Positions 43,794 through 56,446 of a stretch of 64,000 nt of DNA are shown here, piece after piece; position 1 is the stretch's first letter, and each line of letters begins with the position of its first letter. Below the pieces are notes generated by a model. It did no database searches. It saw only the letters and a list, made by a program, of their open reading frames with translations, and was not told the DNA's origin. Position numbers and translations under genes: made by a program. Source of the stretch: Dysidea avara (taxonomy: Eukaryota > Porifera > Demospongiae > Dictyoceratida > Dysideidae); contig NC_089276.1 in the NCBI RefSeq assembly GCF_963678975.1, positions 18,729,272 to 18,793,271 of the forward strand, written 5' to 3'.

Positions 43794-46700
43794 TGATGAA
43801 ATTGAAGTCTGCTTCACTGCTGGCTACTTAAATGATTCTTCTGGAAATATCAACCATTCACTACCATTATTAGTGCAGTATCGTTTAAATAAAGATTGTG
43901 ACACATGGAATACAATAATGACTAATGCACAGGAGGTATCTAACAGTAAGTTATTTGATTTATGATTTCTGCATTACAGTTTAATATGATAGGCAGATGG
44001 TTAGTGACAATTAAAAGATCAGAAACAAACATGAATAATTTACAATTGAGATGGGTGCTACGTGATATTAGAGAGCATGAAAGTGCATTTATTAGCAACA
44101 TTCATGTGACAGGATTAGACAGTAATTGTCAACTAAACAGAACAGTAAACTTCATGTAAGACAACCATGTAACAGCTTATGTGAATTATGAATTCTCCTA
44201 TTAGGACAAGCACAGCTCAAGGTATGCAGGAGGATGTGCAGTGTGCTCCAGGAAACACACGTTTGTATGATCATGCTACAGTTTATGTATTTACTAGTAC
44301 TGCTAGAGAACTTACATTATGTTCTATGAACCAGCAAGGAGTGTGTACTGGTCAATGTGATAATAATTGTGGTCAATCATTACTATCTCCAAGTGTGTCA
44401 CCATTAACCAGTTCAGTGGCATCTTACAGTGTACCACCATCTTTTACCAGTATGGTGACATCTTCCAATGTGTCACCATCAACCAGTACAGTGACATCTT
44501 CTAGTATGCCACCATCAACCAGTACAGTGACATCTTCCAGAGTGTCACCATTAACCAGTACAGTGACATCTTCCAGAGTGTCAACATCAACCAGTACAGT
44601 GACACCTTCCAGTGTGTCATCATCAACCAGTACAGTGACATCTTCCAATGTGTCACCATCAACTAGTGCAGTGATATCTTCCGGTGTGTCACCATTAACC
44701 AGTACAGTGACATCTTCCAGAGTGTCAACATCAACCAGTACAGTGACACCTTCCAGTGTGTCATCATCAACCAGTACAGTGACATCTTCCAATGTGTCAC
44801 CATCAACCAGTACAGTGACATCTTCCAGTGTGTCACCATTAACCAGTACAGCGACATCTTCCAGTGTGTCACCATCAACCAGTACAGTGACATCTTCCAG
44901 AGTGTCACCATTAACCAGTACAGTGACATCTTCCAGAGTGTCAACATCAACGAGTATAGTGACACCTTCCAGTGTGTCATCATCAACCAGTACAGTGACA
45001 TCTTCCAGTGTGTCACCATCAACCAGTACAGTGATATCTTCCAGTATGTCATCATCAACCAGTACAGTGACACCTTCCAGTATGTCACCATCAACGAGTA
45101 CAGTGACACCTTCCAGTGTGTCATCATCAACCAGTACAGTGACATCTTCCAGTGTGTCACCATCAACCAGTACAGTGATATCTTCCAGTATGTCATCATC
45201 AACCAGTACAGTGACACCTTCCAGTATGTCACCATCAACCAGTACAGTGACATCTTCCAATGTGTCATCATCAACCAGTACAGTGACATCTTCCAGAGTG
45301 TCATCATCAACCAGTACAGTGACATCTTCCAATATGTCACCATCAACCAGTACAGTGACATCTTCCAATGTGTCACCATCAACCAGTACAGTGACATCTT
45401 CCAGAGTGTCATCATCAACCAGTACAGTGACATCTTCCAGTGTGTCACCATCAACCAGTACAGCGACATCTTCCAGTGTGTCACCATCAACCAGTACAGC
45501 GACATCTTCCAGTGTGTCACCATCAACCAGTACAGCGATATCTTCCAGTGTGTCACCATCAACCAGTACAGCGACATCTTCCAGTATGTCATCATCAACC
45601 AGTACAGCAACATCTTCCAGTGTGTCACCATCAACCAGTACAGTGACATCTTCCAGTGTGTCACCATCAACTAGTACAGTGACGTCTTCTAGTATGTCAT
45701 CATCAACCAGTACAGTGACATCTTCCAGTATATCACCATCAACTAGTACAGTGACATCTTCCAGTGTGTCACCATCAACCAGTACAGTGACATCTTCCAG
45801 TGTGTCACCATCAACCAGTACAGTGATATCTTCCAGTGTGTCACCATCAACCAGTACAGTGACATCTTCCAATGTGTCATCATCAACCAGTACAGTGACA
45901 TCTTCCAGTGTGTCACCATCAACCAGTACAGTGACATCTTCCAGTATATCACCATCAACTAGTACAGTGACATCTTCCAGTGTGTCACCATCAACCAGTA
46001 CAGTGACATCTTCCAGTGTGTCACCATCAACCAGTACAGTGACATCTTCCAATGTGTCATCATCAACCAGTACAGCGACATCTTCCAATGTGTCACCATC
46101 AACCAGTACAGTGACATCTTCCAGTGTGTCACCATCAACTAGTACAGTGACATCTTCCAGTGTGTCACCATCAACCAGTACAGTGACATCTTCCAGTGTG
46201 TCACCATCAACCAGTACAGTGACATCTTCCAGTGTGTCACCATCAACCAGTACAGTGATATCTTCCAGTATGTCATCATCAACCAGTGCAGTGACATCTT
46301 CCAGTGTGTCACTATCAACCAGTACAGTGATATCTTCCAGTATGTCATCATCAACCAGTACAGTGACATCTTCCAGTGTGTCACCATCAACCAGTACAGT
46401 GACATCTTCCAGTGTGTCACCATCAACCAGTACAGTGACATCTTCCAGTGTGTCATCATCAACCAGTATACTGACATCTTCCAGTGTGTCACCATCAACC
46501 AGTATAGTGACATCTTCCAGTGTGTCACCATCAACCGGAACAGTGATATCTTCCAGTATGTCATCATCAACCAGTACAGTGACATCTTCCAGTGTGTCAT
46601 CATCAACCAGTACAGTGACATCTTCCAGTGTGTCATCATCAACCAGTACAGTGACATCTTCCAGTGTGTCATCATCAACCAGTGCAGTGACATTTTCCAG

Positions 46701-49700
46701 TGTGTTACCATCAACCAGTACAGTGACATTTTCCAGTGTGTTACCATCAACCAGTGCAGTGACATTTTCCAGTGTGTTACCATCAACCAGTACAGTACCA
46801 CCTAATAATACTACAGATCAACCTAGTGATTTAGGTAAATAAGACTAAATGTTATGTAGCTATGTATATGTACAATAATAATAACAGTATTCAATTGCCT
46901 TTCACTCTATGGTGAAGAACACGTAATGGCTTTAAATTACAGTGTATAGTATTTTCATTAGAGTACTGCACAACAAATACTGCTAGTGACATGACAATGA
47001 TCAACAGTACTAGGAGAATACTATGCAATAGTACTCTTGGTAAGTTGGTTTCTCTTAACATATCAGTTATAGATGAATTTTTAGAATTTGAATTTGTGAC
47101 ACAAATGTGCAGTAGGACTGTGTCTGATGAAAAGCAGCCACAATGGCTCCCTCAACTGCCTGTATACTGTGCTGAGAATGGACTAACAGTATCAGAACAT
47201 CTTTTTATAATAGTGAGTAACACAGCATAGTTCACACACAAATACTTGACTGTATTTATTCCGTCTATGTTATGATGTTGGAACTAATAGTGCAAAAATT
47301 CTACCTTGGCTAAAACAAAAACAGACCATAGCCCCTAATATAATAGTGAATAACATTAGAGTCATTTATAGACTTGAGGTTCATTTTGTCTCGTTATAGA
47401 GAGTTTTAAAAATAGTTGTTCCAATACTGAATAAAGACGGGGTCAGAATAGGTAGTATTGGAACACTATTTTTGCTGTGTAAGTGATTTGGAAATTACTA
47501 TAATTGTATCAAATGCTCTAGGCTATGACGAATACTTCTAATGTTACCAAACAAACTGAAGAATTGATCTCATATTTACAAACCTCAGACATTACTGCTG
47601 GTGATCTCATTGTATTATCAAGTATGCTAACAGAAATTGTACAAGGCTGCAGATCTGGATCTAGCCAGGTTTATTAATGTATAACATACACTCAGCACAT
47701 TCAAAGATACATAACTAGTATACTTAACTCCTGTAGGGTTTTAATTACTTTATGCATTTTTCTACATCTTAACCAATTTTACTGCTTTCAACTGTAATTA
47801 TGCAAACACTTTCGGTATGAATAGTTAATAATACCTCATATGATAGCCCATAATATACATTTACTTAACTGTTTGTGTAGACTTGTATATTGTTAGAACT
47901 TCTTGTCTGACTGTATAGACATTTGAAATATTGTCACTCTTATTGGAGAGCAGTACTGAAATAGACAAACTTGATGAGGTACTAGCTGATGCATATTATG
48001 ATGCAAATTTAGCTGAAACTTTTATATTTCAGGAACAACAGCTATTGTTTGTATACAACTTGTTTACGTCATCAGACTCATATGCCTTCAACTGCTATGA
48101 CAAAGATGCCACACTTCATACAAACAGTAAGCCATAGGGAAATGACACTAGTACTCATTTAAGTATCATTGGTATTTCAGACATACGTTTAATAGTGTTG
48201 AGACTTGATTTAAGTGATTCACTAAAGAACTTCAATTCAAAATTATCACATGATGATCTCGCATCATTTGAACTTCCTGAAAGTGTGTTGGTGGCTGCCA
48301 AAAATGAAGGAGAATCAGAGTGTACGTTTGTTGTGAACAGTGTTACAGTGCCATGTAATGTTCATTATACTGTGTAGTCATAGCTGTCTCTTATCTGTTC
48401 AATGGGCTTGAAAGTATTTTATCATCAAGACCACTTTCTGGAAGTAACAGGTGAATAAGTTTGTTACCGTATCTTATGCTGATGTGTCTTTTATTTAATG
48501 CTCAAAATGCTATGCAGGATATATGATGTGGGATCACCTATAGTATCACTAGCCACTTCTTGTCCATTCCAAAGCTGTGCAGATGCCATAAAACAAGATG
48601 GTGTACAATTTGCTATCAAACATAACAGAAAAGTATGATCTATTTACTAATTTTTATTTAGTGAAATGTTAATCATGTGATATTTTAGATTAGCAAAGAT
48701 AGCAGTGCCATATGTGCCTTTTGGAACTTCAGCATGTAAGGGAGTACATAGTGCTGATAGATACTGATGTATAAAACGATACATAGTGAAAGAGAGTATG
48801 AACCATTCTGGTCTACTGAAGGCTGTAGAGTGGTAAACCAAACTTCTGAACGCACACAATGTGTCTGCTACCACCTCACTCATTTTTGTATACTTTTTGA
48901 TTCTAGAGGAGGAGCATCTAGTCAAGTAAGAAAAAGCTATAGTAGTCATGTACATAAAAGGATGTCCAAACAATGTTTAGGCTGCCATAGTTGTAATATT
49001 GTGACAGGAGCACAACAGGGCATAACCTTGTATTGCATTTCAAACATACATTACTTTTATCTAATACAGTTGAGTTCAGAAAATGAGACTGCTTTGCGTT
49101 TGATTACATACATTGGAGTAGGATTCTCACTGCTGGCATTGATCTTAACTTTGATATCTTTTGTCATACTACGGTATCTAAAAAGTTAAAACCGACTGAG
49201 TACAGTTTCAATCCTTGTTTTTAACTAGGTCACAGTGGAATCTACGTACATTTGTACATATCAACTTGTGTTGTACTTTGTTTATTGCTCAGTTAATATT
49301 TGTGACAGCAATCAACAAGACATCTAATGATGTGAGACATACGTACTGTACTTAATAGGGACTGATTCCTGCATCATGTAATTTTGTTGTTTCAGAAAAT
49401 TTGTGCCACAATAGCCATTCTACTCCACTACTTCTTTCTTACTACATTCATGTGGATGTTGATGGAGGGAGTAGTGTTGTATATTGTATTGGTGAAAGTG
49501 TTTACACAAGTCGACTGGAAGTACTACACAGGATTTGTACTATTATGTTATGGTAAGATACAGTACATATTCATCCACCAGATGACATGTACACATGTAC
49601 AGGTGGTCCATTACTGTACATGATATTGTGTGTTCCTTTGGGACTGGCTAGAAGAGATGAGTGGAGTTATGGGAGTGACAATCTGTAAGCACTCATGCAG

Positions 49701-52700
49701 TAATTTTCTCCAGGAGTAACATTTTTGCATTCATGTATAGCTGTTGGCTGACCTACAAGGACAATTTCATTTGGGCCTTCATTGTTCCTGTTCTTGCACT
49801 TATAATCGTAAGGAAAATGATTAACAATAAACTGATGCAACACAACTGTTCAATCTGCACAGATAAATGTTGGATTTCTCATTATGGCTATCCATATAAT
49901 GAGGAGACATCAAACTGAAGCTACTGTTACAGAGAAAACACGGAAAGAGAGAGCATGGTTAGTGTTTAGAGGCCTCAAGATTAGCACTCATGTGCAAATG
50001 TGTTCAGGTATTGGTTTAGAGGTAGCATGTCATTGATCATCGTCATGGGAATTAACTGGATATTTGGAGTGTTATTGCTTCACAAGTACTTACTACCACT
50101 GATATATCTGTTTGCAATCAGCACAGCTGTACAAGTAAGATCATTGCAAAGCGTAAGAAAGGGTATGATTATAACATTAATAAATGAACTTTTAGTAAAG
50201 GTTCAAGCCTTATCAACCATAAACCTCTTCTGATGGCTTTTACATAAAATTTATTCATATAATCTCCTCTCTTAATATACAAAACTGCTATATCTTCACT
50301 TCCAAGTGATTGATTGTGCCCATATCCTTGTACATGTGTGTATATAGTCCATGAAATGCTTTACAGAAGCAATCAACTGGAAGTAAGTATATCAAAGGTA
50401 AATCGTATTGTGTGTGGAAAAGTGTTGTACACAGCTACAGTATGAGTGTGGTTCATTTTAAAATGCATCCTACCCTTTCCCCTACACTTGTAACCAATGA
50501 ATTCTTTTGGTACACATGCATGATTATTATTGATTACTGCATGTGCTAACCTCAAAAAGAGTATGGGGCACAACATTACAAGTGTCAGGGAGGGGGTGTA
50601 GTTATCTAGAACCATTATGATAGCTGCTTTCTATTTCAATATTTGTTATCTAAGTATTCATACGTAAAGGAAAATTATATCTGAAGAGGGATCATAGAAA
50701 TAAAAAGCAATGAAACAAGGGAGATCATCTACACCTGCAGCTATACTAGTGGACATTTTAATTCCTGCTTTAGTTTGTATACAGAGTATAACCATGACGA
50801 AAATAGGGATTACATGTCCCACTAGCTTAGCTGCAGGTGTACCTTGTTTCATTGCTTTCCATTTCCTACTCAGATATAAAATTTCTAATTTTCCTTACAC
50901 TTGTTTGTTAACTTTTTTTGTAACATAAATAATGACTGGTGTAGCAGATCAAGGGAAAGAATGGCAATGGCCAGACGTATTATAAAATTCAAGTAAGCAA
51001 GTTGATGAGGGACCGACTACAAAACAAATTTACTGGAAAGCAATGTGGCTATACCTTCAGCTTTGTTCCACCTGTTAAACAGCATTTCAAATAAAAAGCA
51101 ATTATATGAGAAGTGTCTCTGCAATCAATCCAACCACTATTGAAATCACAACTAAACATGTGCCCCAATTATCAAACCGAGAAGTGAAGTGGCCATTCTG
51201 TTTTGTTTTCAATTCGCAGTGTTGGGAGTAATGCATTACTTATGTAACGCGTTACATAATATTATTACTTTTGTGGTAACAAAGTAATATAACGAAATAC
51301 GCTATAAAAACAGGTAATATAATGCAAGCTACTTTACTTACAAATGTAACGCGTTACCTAAATAATATAGTTACTGTAACGAGTCTAATATTATGTAATA
51401 TTATTACTACAAGTAACGAAGTTACTAATCTCGTTAGTTATCCTCTGAGTAACGCCTAACCACAATGAAGTAACGAGGCCTACTGAATGAAGCTTATTCA
51501 CCAGCTTCTTACTTATAACCAAAATTTGCATATTGTCCAACAACGCAATCATGTCACGTGATAAGGTGGTAGTTTCACACGTGACAGCTTAAGGCTGTGG
51601 ACACAAAGTAATATAATATGTAATATTATTACAGTTACTTTATTTTATGGGTAACTGTAACTAAATAGTTCAGTTGCAAGTAATATGTAATATGTAACTA
51701 GTTACTTTTACAAAGTAACTTTCCCAACACTGTCAATTTGCTATGTTCTACTCATTCAGTATACAGCACTACAAGGAAAAAACAGTATGAGTAGTTCCTC
51801 TGAAATCAATCCAGTCACTAACAGAAATTGCAGATGATTTTTGTAACAATCAGCAACACTGAAGCATTACTATGAATCAAAACCTATGCGGCATTGGAGA
51901 AAGAAATGGGACACAAAGGAGGACAAAGGTAAGTCCATGATCCATGCACTGTAACTGCTGCAGTTGGCAAAAAGGTACATCGTGAGCCAAAGCAACATCA
52001 AGAAATTAAACTGATGGCATTAACCATAGCAGAGTTATGCTTGGCTGAAGGAATCAGTAATCAAGTCAGTTAGTAGAAATCCAACTAAACAGGAAAATTT
52101 TAAATTCCACAAAAACTTGTTGGGTTTGGGGCCAGAACTTTTTGGTGTTGGTTATGCCTAACCAAAATACAAAGGAAAGGTGAGGCTGGTTATTTTTGGG
52201 TGATATTTTGGCCAAAAAAGCCTTTAACAGTATGACAGTACTACTATACTGTATGATATGGTTACATACTACATATGTTACTTGTAATACGTGTAGCTTA
52301 TTGCCATAGAAATCTGTGTTCAATAAGTAATGTAATCATACTTCATTGCTGAGTCTGGACTGCCAACACACTGCATGCCTCCATAAAGTTTAAGTTTGGT
52401 TGTACAGTTGGCAATGATTACTTACTTTAAAGGAATAGCTGCTACTTCATGCGTAACAAATAACTGTATCACATAACCTAGACCATGTAGTTACTAGGCA
52501 TTCCCACACTGAATCTAATAGCTATCACATACTAATATGATGAAATGTTATGACAGCTATGTCCTTAATTGTTGCCGTGGGCATCTCTCACAAAGTTTTA
52601 ATGGCAGTACACATTAAGTTGTGGCATTGTTACCACCCACATGGTTTCAATGCATCTATATAAACATGTTCCATCATTGAGAGTTCAAAGAGACCACAAT

Positions 52701-55456
52701 GTTGCAGTGTGTATGTGATACATCTCTTTAGCCTGTGTTCTGGTTAGGTAAAGACTTACAATAACAATGCATTTTTGTAACTGTCAGTACTATAGATCTA
52801 TACTTGACTTTAGATGACAAGTGACACAACTGTGGGGCTGCAGTGTAATTGTAATTGCTTACAGTTTTCCAAGAACTTACATACATGCAAAAATCCCAGG
52901 GGTGGTTTTTTGTGTGTTTGGGAGGGAGGGGGAAAGTCTTTAGAAACCAGTTTTAAACATGAGTAACACTTGAAGTATATACCATGATCTCAAACTGTGG
53001 CCAGTCTCATATAAACACCTAGTTGCATAGTTACATAGTTACCAGGGTAGAAAACATCATAACCACAATAAATTTCAGGTTCAAGTATTCATAGTTTTAA
53101 TAGTTCAGTGTGACAATAGAAGCCTTAACTTTGGATGGATGATAGCACAAACTAAATGTCTAAACGCCAGGCCACATACTGTCCAATTCAAGGCAATACA
53201 GTGACTATACTTTTAATAAAATTAATAGTTTTACAATGCAATTATACCATCCCAGCCATTACCATTTGATGCCTTACTTGAAGTGCAAAACATACCTTAA
53301 ACATTAAAGTCCAATTAGAAATTATAAGCACCTCTGAAAAGTGTCTGAAGCTGACAGCATTTATAGGCCCCTCACCTGCTGCACAATGAGCATACTAGTC
53401 TATTATGTCACCTAGCTACTAAAGTTTAGAAACATTGTGCAAACGCACCATGATGCATGAAGTCTGGTTGTCAAACTGCTGAACTGAAACTTACTTAGCT
53501 ACTAGTAATCGCTATTCCCCTGAATATTTGTTTGCACGGTGTTTCTAAACTTTAGTAGCTAGTCAACGTAATAGACGTATGTATGTTCATTGTGTAGCAG
53601 GCAAGTGGCCTATAAATGTAGTCAGCTTCAGACACATTTTCAGCAGTACTTATAATTTCTATTTGGATTAAACATTGTGTGATACACCATGATGGGGAAA
53701 AAGTGGATTGGCCATGCAAGACTACTTGCAGAGGTAGGCTACCTAGTATAAGTATTGAATATTGTGATGTGTATTAAATTCCAAGAAGAGTTGGATCCTC
53801 GTGGGTCCCCAGGTCCTTGATCCCCGGGTCCACTGTTTTTATATAATCATTACCAACTATTTAATACTTAAAAATGAAAGACTGCTCTATTAGAGAGTTT
53901 TAAAATTACTTTGTCATGAATCACAAATAGTTGTACTGTACTGAGAGCTAATTGATGTGTGCAGACAGCTTTATTGATCAACCAGTAGCTTATCTAACTA
54001 ATGAAACCCATACAAGTGCAAATTATATTCATATGGTTATAAGTGTCATTTAGTCTGGACTATGTTGCCACTATTATCTTAAACAAGATTCATAGTTGCA
54101 ATGAATTCATTATCCCACATGGTACTGCTAATAAGTGAAGAATTGTTTGATCTCCCTGTTTTTTTCTGTCATTGATAAGTGAACCCCAGGACTTTTCAAA
54201 ACTGGTTTATCCTGTTTATCAAGTAATGAGGAGGGAGCCTTACCAGTGACTTGTTGTACTGCTTGTACTAGACGTCTGACTGACTGCTAATAAGTGCTGT
54301 AACAAAAATAAATCTAAAAATGGGTGACTGCTTTATTAGAGTAACTCAAAATAATTGTGCTCATATCAACAACAGTTATATACTTACAATCACTTTTTAT
54401 TGCTTTGATGTATTGAGTGGTTAGATGGCTGTTCATCTTGCTAATGAAATCCCTACAATTGTAAACTATATTCACACCACTACTGGCAACACGTCTGACT
54501 TCTATAATGTGATTCATTATCAAAGGAAGTTTAATAGTCCCTATGGTGTATATAGCACTGTGCTAAGTGTTTCTGCTTAAAAGTATTCTTGAAATACTCT
54601 GTATAGTACCAAAATCCATAATGACTGTATTCACTGACTCTAATAGAGCATTCACAAAATTTGCAAAATTGTTGTGTTATGAATATTATTATTTGTTGCT
54701 CATGTAGCCCCACCTATAGTGATGGGGACTAAACTTTGCTTATTTAACTACCTTTAAGTGTATTGTAACCATCATAGTTATTATCTATACACACATGCGC
54801 ACTCCATTAGTCTGAGGAAGTCTGTACAGTGTTAAAAAAAAACTTTTATTTCAGACTAAAGATAAAGATAGAGAGGTAGTTAATCCCAGTATCCATAGTG
54901 AGAGGTAAACTTTAGTGGCATATACACAGAAAGGTCTTTAAATGAGACTATATGTGCATGTGTATGAACTTGAGTAAATTAAGTGTTACTATAAAAAACT
55001 AAGAAAAACTGCATGCACTATAGGCCAAAAATGTTGACTACATAATGCTCTGAAAAAGTGTGATGTTTCATGCATCAAACTTTACATACATATATGTTTA
55101 TACATCAGTTAAATATTGTTTCTGTAGGGTGTTTGGATATTCCTGCTACTTGTTATTGGCTCTAAGCAAGTAAGTGTATTATCAGAGGCTCGTATGTTAG
55201 TATATAAACTAATCAGGTCAGAGACGATTACAGAAAGTGGTTACGTACTGTACGTATGAAACTATTCAAGTTGAAAACTTCCAGTACTTCATCCTACACC
55301 TTTCATCACAACTCCAATGAAAAAGTATTTACTACAACAGTAATCTCAGTGTGGTAAATGTGTGCTCTTGTTTAGATTTCAGGAAGCAATGGAAATTATA
55401 AAAAGTCAAATGCTAGTGCAAAAAATAATATGTATCAAATGAATGACATGTCTTAA
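43794..55456 (+). CDS. Adhesion G-protein-coupled receptor, 21 recognised exons
   Basis: Exons by splice sites and phase: 43794-43935, 43980-44155, 44205-46834, 46962-47212, 47522-47668, 47919-48126, 48181-48321, 48384-48450, 48518-48632, 48689-48735, 48793-48925, 49070-49173, 49229-49331, 49396-49552, 49603-49684, 49741-49807, 49863-49957, 50008-50134, 55128-55169, 55217-55249, 55376-55456. The product has two unassigned N-terminal exons, a Ser/Thr stalk, a GAIN domain (LISYLQTSDITAGDLIVLSS; VQFAIKH; ICAFWNFS) and a GPS (CVCYHLTHFCILF) with His-Leu-Thr for autoproteolysis. Seven TM helices follow (LRTFVHINL, LLHYFFLTTFMWMLMEG, MGINWIFG), then KQ-VRDDYRKW. It should sit in the plasma membrane as a cleaved two-part receptor. 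Many introns are only 47-63 nt. The true 5' end is uncertain; ligand and G protein are unknown. Confidence 0.85.
44405..46800 (+). repeat. 36-bp coding minisatellite, about 66 units (mucin-like stalk)
   Basis: Each unit codes 12 residues of the form SSSVSPSTSTVT, with changes at a few positions (N/R/S, V/M/I, P/S, T/P). It lies within one exon of the adhesion GPCR and keeps frame throughout because the unit is a multiple of three. The dense Ser/Thr content predicts heavy O-glycosylation and an extended stalk lifting the N-terminus from the membrane. Long antisense open frames here are by-products. Confidence 0.95.
47979..48032 (+). other. 54-nt segment that is either exon or tiny intron
   Basis: It starts GTACTAGC, ends ATATTTCAG and is 18 codons long without a stop, so both splicing and retention keep frame. 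The part of the paralog that survives at 62355-62391 is also open and also ends in CAG. Confidence 0.45.
50664..50898. repeat. Small inverted-repeat element
   Basis: The left arm GTAAAGGAAAATTATATCTG with AGCAATGAAACAAGG and CACCTGCAGCTA is mirrored to AATTTTCCTTAC at 50898. The arms are ~110 bp with almost no loop. Confidence 0.75.
51080..52265. repeat. Dispersed ~1-kb repeat, paralogous to 59520-60412
   Basis: Shared landmarks in order are GAAGTGAAGTGGCCATT, GCTATGTTC, CTCTG(A/C)AATCAATCCAG, TTTTTGGGTAATATT-like and ACTGTATGATA. A hAT-type MITE is inserted at 51217-51732 in this copy only. Confidence 0.65.
51217..51732. mobile_element. hAT-type MITE (CAGTGTTGGGA ends), copy 2
   Basis: Ends and body match 42464-42985. 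The target duplication is TCAATTCG at 51209-51216 against TCAATTTG at 51733-51740, with one difference. The uninterrupted target is seen in the paralogous repeat near 59,620. Confidence 0.9.
53300..53678. repeat. Foldback element, ~150-bp arms
   Basis: TAGAAATTATAAG, TGTCTGAAGCTGAC and AGCTACTAAAGTTTAGAAAC on the left are mirrored on the right, around a ~75-bp centre. A solo end of the GGCCATGCAAGACTA type lies directly beside it at about 53712. Confidence 0.8.
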
Positions 55457-56196
55457 ATGTGTATTATACTGCAAGTCCAAAATGATGGTGTACCCTCAAT
55501 ATCAATGACTACAATCATTCATTGCTTTATTCTGTATGGAAATTTATATTGTAAAGTTACTATGTAAATGGATGTTGTGCACTATAACTGCAAGAAGTAG
55601 ATCAGTTTTTAGTTTTTATAAGAGGGTTGAGATGGATTTTTTTTGATTGTCTTATGTTTATGTTATGCCTATCATGCTGCATGCCTTTAACTGGGTTAGC
55701 TAGAACACACAAAGTATACTAAAGAGCATCATTGTACCTGAAACTTTCCAAGCATTTTTTCACTTGTATTATTCCCAGCATTTTGGCCAAAGATGCAAGA
55801 TTTTCTAGAACTGTTATAGTTTTCTATACTGAGACAAGGAATTAACAACAGTGTGTTTTAGTACAGAAATCACAACATTTTGAAATTTGTACAGTACAGT
55901 ATTTAGAGTATCCAATTTGAGTACCTGATAATTTTGATTTGCTAGTTGCACGTGTCCCACAATTTTCAACCCAATTCTTGTTGCAACTAAATATTTTAAT
56001 TTAAATAATTATGGTCGGACATTTAGGGTTGTGTGATGTAGATCTGTAGCTCTTTAAAAGATTATTGTAGAACAGCTTGAAGTAATTGGATTGAACAGTG
56101 ATAGTCAACTTTAGACATACAGCTATAGATTCAGCATGTGCTGTGCAGTATATTAGACTTTCTAACTGGTTTAATTAAGTTAATTAGTTTAAGTAT
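55457..56196. other. Region after the adhesion GPCR stop, no gene recognised
   Basis: Probably the 3' UTR and intergenic DNA. No polyadenylation signal can be singled out with confidence. Confidence 0.4.
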
Positions 56197-56446
56197 GCGA
56201 CTGAGCCTGCTAAAATAGGGCATGTGGGCACATGATTTTTGGCTACGTTTTCAAACGTACATCACTCATAACTTTTTATACCATAATGCTATGGCTATGC
56301 AGTTTTCAGCTCTTGGTAAGCGTTCAATTGGCTTTATGATGCAAGTTACAGAATGCAGATAGTCTCTTCCAGCACTGAGGTATGACCTGTTGTGTAACAG
56401 AGTGTAGTTTGTGCCCACATGCCCTGTTTTCGCAGGCCCGGTCACG
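56197..56446. mobile_element. MITE with GTGACCGGGCCTGC ends
   Basis: The left end CGACTGAGCCTGCTAAAATA with GGGCATGTGGGCACA is mirrored by TGTGCCCACATGCCC and GGCCCGGTCACG. The ends resemble the TGTGACCGGATTTGC ends at 2736 and 33001. It is non-coding. Confidence 0.75.

Larger units (their letters stand above)
50135..55127 (+). other. ~5-kb intron of the adhesion GPCR between TM6/7 and TM7 exons
   Basis: The donor GTAAGATC follows TAVQ and the acceptor TGTAG precedes GVWIF. It contains a small inverted-repeat element (50664-50898), a hAT-type MITE, a longer dispersed repeat and a foldback element. Between these (52330-53295, 53680-55127) I see no other gene. All other introns downstream of the GPS are under 300 nt, so this one has grown by insertion. 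Confidence 0.7.

Noticed and set aside
44424..46088. 554-aa open frame on the minus strand (LEDVTVLVDGDT repeats), plus other frames in 44663-46801
   Set aside because: Antisense by-products of the 36-bp repeat, which contains no stop in several frames. They have no splice context and no conserved domain.
48322..48383. Reading straight through to the TAG at 48376 as the end of the gene
   Set aside because: A GTACGT donor at 48322 and CATAG acceptor at 48383 restore frame into VSYLFNGLESIL, as expected for a GAIN domain, and the paralog keeps both sites.
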